Assembly (NCBI GenBank): GCA_964416175.1
Contig: CAYQDF010000104.1
Span: forward strand, 1 to 11,176
DNA from: CAYQDF01 sp964416175
Lineage (GTDB): Bacteria; Chloroflexota; Anaerolineae; Anaerolineales; UBA4823
Reading direction: 5' to 3'
DNA: 11,176 bases
The notes under the pieces were generated by a model. The model was not told the origin of the DNA. It did no database searches and saw only the letters and a program-made list of their open reading frames with translations. Below are positions 6,062 to 11,176 of the stretch, in pieces; the first letter of the stretch is position 1; every line of letters starts with the position of its first letter. Made by a program: the position numbers and the translations under genes.

Positions 6062-6928
6062 GTGAAAGCCGTCCGAGACTTCCTTGAACTCATCAAATTT
6101 GAACACACAATTTTCGCCCTTCCCTTTGCTTATCTGGGGATGCTTTTGGCGGCTGGAGGGCTCCCGGGCTGGAAAGTCTTTCTCTGGATAACGATCGCCA
6201 TGGCTTCAGCGCGAACCCTGGCGATGGGGGTAAACCGCCTGGCCGACCGATGGATAGATGCCCGCAATCCGAGGACGGCGCAGCGCCCTCTGGTTACCGG
6301 CAGTATATCCCTCCGGACAGCCTGGGCCGGTACAGTCACCGCCGGACTGGTCCTGACAGCCGCTGCGTGGCAGCTGGGACCATTGACGCTTGAACTGCTC
6401 CCTTTCGCGCTCATCGCGTTGATCGGTTATTCCTTCACGAAGAGGTTCACCTGGCTCACCCATTTCATCCTGGGGTTCACGGATGGCCTGGCTCCGGTGG
6501 GCGCCTGGATCGCCGTCAGGGGTTCACTCGCCAGCGCCGCTGACCTGCCCGCGTGGATCATGCTGGCAGTGGTTATGTTCTGGATCGCCGGGTTCGACCT
6601 GATCTATGCCTGCCAGGATGTCGATATAGACAGGCAGCAGAATCTACACTCTATCCCTGCGAGATTCGGAATCCAGGCGGCGTTGAACCTCTCTCGGATC
6701 TGCCATGCAGTCACCCTTGGGCTGCTGGTCCTGTTAGGAATCGTGGCTGGTCTCCAATGGCCCTATTGGATCGGCCTGTCTGTGGTCCTCGGACTGCTTG
6801 TCTGGGAGCATTCCCTGGTACGGCCGGACGACCTTTCGAACATCGACCTGGCTTTCTTCAATATCAACAGCTATATCAGCCTGACACTGTTTGCCTCGAT
6901 ATTCGCGGCGCTGTACCTTCCTGGATAA
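6062..6928 (+). CDS. ubiA: UbiA-family polyprenyltransferase (quinone biosynthesis)
   Basis: The 288-residue polytopic membrane enzyme attaches a polyprenyl chain to an aromatic ring. Both Mg-diphosphate motifs are intact: NRLADRWID (58-66, N-x3-D-x3-D) and DVDID (186-190, D-x3-D). KFEHTIFALPFAY (12-24) and DARNPRTAQRPL (66-77) are typical of the UbiA branch found with futalosine-type menaquinone synthesis (MqnP-like) and annotated as 4-hydroxybenzoate polyprenyltransferase. About eight hydrophobic helices fit the fold. GTG 6062 is the only conventional start between the in-frame upstream stop (6017-6019, also the permease stop) and the first motif. It has its own promoter 42 bp after the transporter genes. 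The aromatic substrate is not determined; ubiD nearby supports a quinone role over heme or chlorophyll UbiA relatives. Confidence 0.9.
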   Translation: MKAVRDFLELIKFEHTIFALPFAYLGMLLAAGGLPGWKVFLWITIAMASARTLAMGVNRLADRWIDARNPRTAQRPLVTGSISLRTAWAGTVTAGLVLTAAAWQLGPLTLELLPFALIALIGYSFTKRFTWLTHFILGFTDGLAPVGAWIAVRGSLASAADLPAWIMLAVVMFWIAGFDLIYACQDVDIDRQQNLHSIPARFGIQAALNLSRICHAVTLGLLVLLGIVAGLQWPYWIGLSVVLGLLVWEHSLVRPDDLSNIDLAFFNINSYISLTLFASIFAALYLPG

Positions 6929-6971
6929 TCTTATCTATCCTGTCCCATTCATCGAAATTTAATGTTGTCTG

Positions 6972-6980
6972 TGGCATAAT
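6972..6980 (+). promoter_or_regulatory. Extended -10 promoter of the L,D-transpeptidase gene
   Basis: TGGCATAAT has the TGn extension and a 5/6 match to TATAAT. The predicted start near 6987 leaves a leader of about 30 nt, with GGAG (7002-7005) 11 nt before the ATG. No -35 is recognisable. It lies in the 88-bp gap after ubiA, which otherwise contains no clear hairpin terminator. Confidence 0.55.
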
Positions 6981-7016
6981 TGAGATTGTCAGCCAAAAGC
7001 CGGAGTTCCTGATTCG

Positions 7017-8201
7017 ATGCAATCCCGCGTATTTATCCTGCTTGTTTCGGTCTGCTTACAAGCCATACTGACCAGACCTGCTTCCTCGGCCTCGGCGGGG
7101 CAAGAGGACAGCCCCATTTCAAATGGGGAAGTATTATGCATCCCGAGGGAGGGAATCCACTCGCAAGGAACCTGTTCTAATCTTGGCCCGGCTGCCTACT
7201 TGAATCGGATGGCTGGAATGGGGGTGAGATTTCCTCTGCCTTCGAGACCAGGGTCCCAGCCCGATCCATCTCTCACCTTCATTGATGTTCGGTATGGTGA
7301 AGTCGTCCGGCAAAACGCCCCAGTGTATGCTTCACTGGAAGATGCGATTAAGAAAGGACAGGTTGTACGCAAGATCGATTCCCCCTACAGTTTCATCTCC
7401 TATACAGAAGAAGCAATCGTAGATGGAAAGCGGTATTACATGGTCGAGGCCGGTGGTTGGATGACTGCCAATGACATCTCGCGGATCGGAACTCCGGCGC
7501 TGTTCCAGGGGCTCGTTTTCCAGAGCACCCCGACAACCCCTTTCGGCTGGATCCTCTACCCCGTATCGACGAAACGGACGCCGGGTTTTCAGCTGGACGA
7601 CTATACTGGCCGGGAGCTGTACCGCTACGAGGTCGTGTCAATTTATGCCGTCGAAGTCGTGGACGGCCTGGAATGGTACATGGTTCGTCCGGATGAATGG
7701 ATCCCCGAAAAGCAGGACTGGCAAAGGTTCATTGGGCGAGTGATCCCAGCCACGCACCCGCCGGAGGGCGTCGAGAACGGAAAATGGATCGAGGTGAACC
7801 TGCACGAGCAGACGATCGCGGCTTACGAAAACAACCAGCTGGTATTCGCCTCCCTGGTAGCAAGCGGGATCGCGCCGTTTTGGACCAAACCTGGTCTTTT
7901 CCAGATCTACCAGAAATTCGAAGCCACCCCAATGCGTGGGTCGTTTGAGGCAGACCGATCGGATGCTTACTACCTGGAAGACGTTCCCTGGACGATGTAC
8001 TACGATCAGGCCCGCGCCCTGCACGGAGCTTACTGGCACAACGGTTTTGGCGCAGTCCGCTCGCACGGCTGTGTAAACATGTCGGTGGGGGATGCCCACT
8101 GGCTTTATGATTGGGCTGAGGTCGGCGATTGGGTGTACGTTTGGGACCCTTCAGGCGAAACGCCCACCGACCCGGCTTTGTATGGAGAAGGCGGGGCGTG
8201 A
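7017..8201 (+). CDS. Secreted L,D-transpeptidase (YkuD) with two SH3b-like repeats
   Basis: This 394-residue exported enzyme should form 3-3 peptide cross-links in the wall, or anchor wall proteins. A Sec signal peptide covers about residues 1-27 (hydrophobic 5-18, likely cut after ASA). Its Cys13 lacks a lipobox. Residues about 92-235 contain two related beta modules. Each ends in VDG-xx-(Y/W)-YMV-x4-W (136-148 and 216-228), consistent with duplicated SH3b-like binding domains. The YkuD domain spans about 255-376: it starts at KWIEVNLHEQTIAAY and contains HGAYWHN (336-342) and SHGCVNM (349-355), with catalytic Cys352 and His336/His350. Cys41 and Cys53 could form a disulfide. It is monocistronic-looking, with its own promoter and 60 bp to the next gene, and unrelated to the quinone genes on either side. 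Confidence 0.92.
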   Translation: MQSRVFILLVSVCLQAILTRPASSASAGQEDSPISNGEVLCIPREGIHSQGTCSNLGPAAYLNRMAGMGVRFPLPSRPGSQPDPSLTFIDVRYGEVVRQNAPVYASLEDAIKKGQVVRKIDSPYSFISYTEEAIVDGKRYYMVEAGGWMTANDISRIGTPALFQGLVFQSTPTTPFGWILYPVSTKRTPGFQLDDYTGRELYRYEVVSIYAVEVVDGLEWYMVRPDEWIPEKQDWQRFIGRVIPATHPPEGVENGKWIEVNLHEQTIAAYENNQLVFASLVASGIAPFWTKPGLFQIYQKFEATPMRGSFEADRSDAYYLEDVPWTMYYDQARALHGAYWHNGFGAVRSHGCVNMSVGDAHWLYDWAEVGDWVYVWDPSGETPTDPALYGEGGA

Positions 8202-8261
8202 CATCGCAGAGGGATCAGGACTTCCATCATTGCATTTTTAGCTTTCATCACCGAGGAAATT

Positions 8262-10277
8262 GTGCTGACATTAATTGAAAAGATTATCTTTTCGGCTGCT
8301 GTTCTGATCACGCTGGCTGTTGCCTACCGGATCACCCGGCGGATCACCATGACGATCGGTCGCGGGCGTGGGAAAGTTGATTTTCGGGTGATTCCAAAGC
8401 GCCTGGTGGGTGTGCTTGCCAGTGTGTTGGCTTTCCAACCCGTTTTTCGTTTCCGCTTTTGGCCCAGCCTGTTTCACGCATTCGTCGGCTGGGCGTTCAT
8501 TTTTTATTTGCTTGTCAACCTCGGCGACACGCTGGAAGGATTCTTCCCGAATTTCGAATTCCTGGGCGAGGGATTGGTCGGAGGCCTCTACCGCCTGATT
8601 GCCGACAGCTTGAGCGTCGCAGCACTTATCGGGATGCTGGCATTGATTGTCCGCCGGTTCGTGGTCCAGCCGGAGAACCTTGCCGCTCGTCCGGATATCA
8701 TGCTCTCCCCAACGGCGCGAGCCGGGATTCGCCGCGATTCTGCAATCGTGGCAGGCTTCATCCTCATACACGTCGGGTCACGGTTTGCCGGTCAGTCTGT
8801 CGAGATCGCTCTTTCTGGAGGATTAGATCCCTGGCAGCCCTTCGCCAGCTTGGTATCGACTCTCTGGCTCGGATTGGATGCACCGGTCCTGGAAATCTTG
8901 GTCCATGGGTCCTTTTGGCTCGCTTTGGGGACTATCCTGCTTTTCGTCCCCTATTTTCTTTACTCAAAGCACATCCACCTTTTCTTCGCTCCCATAAATT
9001 TCCTGCTGAAGCCGGAACGCAGATCGATCGGGGAACTGGATAGACTCGACTTCGACGACGAGAGCGTCGAGCAATTCGGCGCGACGCGCATCGAGGATCT
9101 CGAATGGAAGTTGGTCATGGATGCGTACGCATGCATCATGTGCTACCGCTGCCAGGAAGTGTGTCCAGCTTACAATACCGGCAAAGTCCTGTCGCCGGCT
9201 GCCATGGAGATCAACAAACGTTACTTCTTGAATGCCGAAGGCTGGCGCCTTGCCCGGGGTGAAGCGAGCTCTCAGACTCTGACCGAATTTGCGATCCCCG
9301 CCGAAGCCGTTTGGGCCTGCACAGCCTGCGGCGCCTGCGTGGACATCTGCCCGGTTGGGAATGAACCAATGCGGGATATTCTTGAAATCAGGCGAGCATT
9401 GGTCCTCATGGAGAACGACTTTCCAGAGCAACTCCAGACAGCTTTTCGCGGTATGGAGCGCAGCCTGAACCCCTGGAATATCTCGCCTGCCGAGCGGTTG
9501 AAATGGGCAGAGGACCTGGACGTCAGGACCATCGATCAAAATCCGGACCCGGACATTCTCTGGTGGGTGGGCTGCGCGCCCGCGACAGACGTACGCGCTC
9601 AAAAAACCGCCCGGGCGTTCGCGCAGATCCTCGGAGCTGCAGGCGTGAATTACGCAATCCTGGGAACGCACGAACAGTGTACGGGTGATTCGGCTCGCCG
9701 GGCAGGGAACGAATTCTTATTCAACGAGATGGCTTCTGCCAACGTTGAGCTGCTCAACGACGTCGCGCCGAAATGTATCGTCACCACATGCCCGCACTGC
9801 CTCCACACGATCGGAAAGGAATATCCGGCATTCGGCGGTAACTTCCGGGTCATCCATCATTCCCAGCTGATCAATGAACTCCTCCAGCAAGGCAAGATCA
9901 GGCTTAAGAGAGCATGGGACTCGCGAATTACTTTTCACGATCCGTGCTATCTTGGCCGCCAGAATGACATCTTGATCGAACCCAGGCTCATCCTGAATAA
10001 TTTCAATTCGGCGTTTGTCGAATTGCCCCGTCACGGGAGGAAATCTTTCTGCTGCGGAGCCGGCGGCGGGCAGATGTGGAAGGAAGAGGAGGACGGCCTG
10101 GAGAGAGTGAATGCCAACCGATTCCGGGAAGCCCAGGCGACCGGCGCGAAGACCCTCGGGGTTGGCTGCCCCTTCTGCATGATCATGCTTAACGATGCCA
10201 GGAAGGACAGCGGCAGCGACATGGAAGTCCTGGACATCGCCGAAATCGTCCTCCAGTCCCTCGATGTGCCAGATTGA
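8262..10277 (+). CDS. Membrane-bound Fe-S oxidoreductase with CCG domains (EtfAB:menaquinone oxidoreductase-like)
   Basis: The 671-residue protein joins a NarI-like membrane part to a cytoplasmic electron-transfer part. About five helices lie near residues 4-24, 67-90, 110-131, 160-178 and 211-235. His72, His170 and His215 within or near them could ligate heme b. Two 4Fe-4S clusters follow: C291/294/297/301 and C353/356/359/363, each ending in CP. Next come two heterodisulfide-reductase-type CCG domains. The first has C438, CTGD (473) and CPHC (510-513); the second has C562, CCG (597-599) and CPFC (636-639). This architecture matches the DUF224/EMO proteins proposed to pass electrons from ETF, and so acyl-CoA oxidation, to menaquinone, for example in syntrophic butyrate oxidisers. 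No etfAB lies in the window. GTG 8262 has GAGG (8253-8256) 5 nt upstream. A glycolate- or lactate-oxidase-linked role is the main alternative. Confidence 0.88.
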   Translation: MLTLIEKIIFSAAVLITLAVAYRITRRITMTIGRGRGKVDFRVIPKRLVGVLASVLAFQPVFRFRFWPSLFHAFVGWAFIFYLLVNLGDTLEGFFPNFEFLGEGLVGGLYRLIADSLSVAALIGMLALIVRRFVVQPENLAARPDIMLSPTARAGIRRDSAIVAGFILIHVGSRFAGQSVEIALSGGLDPWQPFASLVSTLWLGLDAPVLEILVHGSFWLALGTILLFVPYFLYSKHIHLFFAPINFLLKPERRSIGELDRLDFDDESVEQFGATRIEDLEWKLVMDAYACIMCYRCQEVCPAYNTGKVLSPAAMEINKRYFLNAEGWRLARGEASSQTLTEFAIPAEAVWACTACGACVDICPVGNEPMRDILEIRRALVLMENDFPEQLQTAFRGMERSLNPWNISPAERLKWAEDLDVRTIDQNPDPDILWWVGCAPATDVRAQKTARAFAQILGAAGVNYAILGTHEQCTGDSARRAGNEFLFNEMASANVELLNDVAPKCIVTTCPHCLHTIGKEYPAFGGNFRVIHHSQLINELLQQGKIRLKRAWDSRITFHDPCYLGRQNDILIEPRLILNNFNSAFVELPRHGRKSFCCGAGGGQMWKEEEDGLERVNANRFREAQATGAKTLGVGCPFCMIMLNDARKDSGSDMEVLDIAEIVLQSLDVPD

Positions 10278-10330
10278 TGTGCTATCCATGCAGGATCAAA
10301 TGAAGTAATCCTTGTTATTCGGTATGCGGT

Positions 10331-10334
10331 GAGG
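10331..10334 (+). promoter_or_regulatory. Ribosome binding site fixing the E1 start
   Basis: GAGG lies 7 nt before the ATG at 10342, good spacing that decides the start. The 64-bp gap after the Fe-S oxidoreductase has no convincing TGnTATAAT element and no strong terminator, so read-through from the upstream gene is plausible. Confidence 0.6.
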
Positions 10335-10341
10335 AAATACG

Positions 10342-11176
10342 ATGACAGAGGCAAAATCCCTGGTAGTGGAGCAGTTGATCGAGCGGGACGAAGTCCTGGC
10401 TGATTACCGGCTCGCGTTCCAAAGCCGCCAGGTCAGCCTGGTTGGGCACAGGGAAGTGATGAGCGGGAAAGCCAAGTTCGGCATTTTTGGGGATGGCAAG
10501 GAAGTCGCCCAGGTCGCCATGGCCAAAGTGTTTCGGAAAGGGGATTTCCGTTCCGGATATTACCGCGACCAGACGTTTATGTTTGCTGTCGGCGTGTTAA
10601 CTATCCGGGAATTCTTCGCCCAGCTCTATGCCCATGCAGAACTGTCTGCCGATCCTGCGACGGCCGGGCGCGCGATGAACGCGCATTTCGCCACTCGCAG
10701 CCTGAATGCCGACGGAACCTGGAAGGATCTCACAAAAATCCCCAACTCCTCGGCGGACATCTCCCCGACAGGCGCTCAGATGCCGCGCCTGGTCGGCCTG
10801 GCGTACGCCTCCCGCCTGTTCCGAGAGCTCCGACCGCTTCACGGATTCGAACTGTACTCCAAGCAGGGTAACGAGATCGCCTTCGGGACCATCGGAAATG
10901 CGACCACAGCCGAGGGCATGTTCTGGGAAGCTCTCAATGCTATCGGCGTATTGCGGGCGCCAGTCTTGCTGTCGATCTGGGACGACGAGTACGGTATTTC
11001 CGTGCCGAATGAGTACCAGGTGGTCAAGCCGGACATCTCTGAGCTGCTCACCGGTTTCCAGCGCCAGCCAGGCAGCCCGAACGGCTATGACATCTACCAG
11101 GTCAGAGGCTGGGATTATCCTTCCCTTGTAGAGGTGTACGCGAAAGCTGCCGGAACCATCCGTAAGGATCACGTTC
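10342..11176 (+). CDS. Thiamine-diphosphate 2-oxo acid dehydrogenase E1, alpha part (3' end outside window)
   Basis: The frame is open from ATG 10342 to the right edge, showing 278 residues. It is the E1 component of a 2-oxo acid dehydrogenase complex (branched-chain or related), which decarboxylates a 2-oxo acid on thiamine diphosphate and passes the acyl group to lipoyl-E2. Visible family motifs are FRKGDFRSGYYRDQTFMFA, HFATRSLNADG, NSSADISPTGAQMPR and GTIGNATTAEGMFWEALNA. The diphosphate-binding motif runs from G185-N186 to D214-D215 in IWDDEYGISV. This sequence style matches the E1 proteins in which alpha and beta parts are fused into about 650-800 residues, so the missing part probably includes the beta half. 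It starts 64 bp after the Fe-S oxidoreductase on the same strand, suggesting shared catabolic use. Substrate (branched-chain oxo acid, pyruvate or 2-oxoglutarate) is not resolved. Confidence 0.85.
   Translation, partial: MTEAKSLVVEQLIERDEVLADYRLAFQSRQVSLVGHREVMSGKAKFGIFGDGKEVAQVAMAKVFRKGDFRSGYYRDQTFMFAVGVLTIREFFAQLYAHAELSADPATAGRAMNAHFATRSLNADGTWKDLTKIPNSSADISPTGAQMPRLVGLAYASRLFRELRPLHGFELYSKQGNEIAFGTIGNATTAEGMFWEALNAIGVLRAPVLLSIWDDEYGISVPNEYQVVKPDISELLTGFQRQPGSPNGYDIYQVRGWDYPSLVEVYAKAAGTIRKDHV

Noticed and set aside
6017..6062. Permease and ubiA are in the same reading frame, separated by one stop and 42 bp
   Set aside because: I considered a broken fusion or stop read-through. Both proteins are full length with normal ends and starts, and a promoter lies in the gap, so the shared frame is chance.
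8202..8261. Possible promoter before the Fe-S oxidoreductase (TTGCAT near 8230)
   Set aside because: No -10-like hexamer lies at a suitable distance and no TGnTATAAT-type element is present.
8964..9671. Open frame antisense to the Fe-S oxidoreductase (235 codons, minus strand)
   Set aside because: The sense strand encodes intact cysteine motifs across the same stretch. The antisense product shows no family motif.
9678..9689. First CCG domain of the oxidoreductase reads CTGD instead of CCG
   Set aside because: This is the normal form of the first domain in this branch of membrane CCG oxidoreductases, not degeneration.
10285..10315. Weak hairpins after the oxidoreductase gene (ATCC/GGAT and AGGAT/ATCCT)
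   Set aside because: Stems are only 4-5 bp, AT-rich in part, and lack a following U-tract, so I do not call a terminator.

Overview
The window reads as chromosomal DNA of an anaerobic or facultative bacterium, most likely a Chloroflexota member of the Anaerolineae type. This rests on gene content: V4R/roadblock pair, membrane CCG iron-sulfur oxidoreductase, L,D-transpeptidase with an HGxxWHN active site, and fused-type oxo-acid dehydrogenase E1. It is inferred from family knowledge; no rRNA or marker gene is present. Coding density is high. I see no mobile element, tRNA, rRNA or CRISPR array, and no gene-free stretch over 300 bp. The largest gap is the 217-bp divergent region 1818-2034.

Layout. 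On the minus strand, transcribed leftward from about 1881, lie a roadblock/LC7 protein, a V4R-domain protein and a polyprenol-phosphate mannose synthase-like glycosyltransferase. On the plus strand, rightward from about 2007, lie a UbiD-type decarboxylase and a complete NitT/TauT-type ABC importer (lipoprotein, ATPase, permease). They are packed as an operon with an 18-bp gap and two 4-bp stop/start overlaps. A UbiA prenyltransferase follows, then a secreted L,D-transpeptidase, a 671-residue membrane Fe-S oxidoreductase, and a thiamine-diphosphate E1 dehydrogenase that runs off the right edge.

How the genes may work together. UbiD and UbiA are the decarboxylation and prenylation steps of quinone synthesis, and an importer for a small organic molecule sits between them. 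A quinone-precursor or futalosine-type menaquinone cluster is a reasonable hypothesis, but nothing shows the substrate. The Fe-S oxidoreductase resembles enzymes that pass electrons from acyl-CoA oxidation (via ETF) to menaquinone. The E1 next to it would supply acyl-CoA from 2-oxo acids. The right part of the window may therefore be a source of electrons for the quinone whose synthesis is encoded to the left.

The most striking sequence-level signal is regulatory. All five promoters I can propose have an extended -10 element (TGn followed by a TATAAT-like hexamer). In two of them the element sits so close to the start codon that the mRNA should be leaderless or nearly so (ubiA and the glycosyltransferase). 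The roadblock promoter also carries a perfect 16-bp palindrome that lies wholly within its 18-bp spacer.
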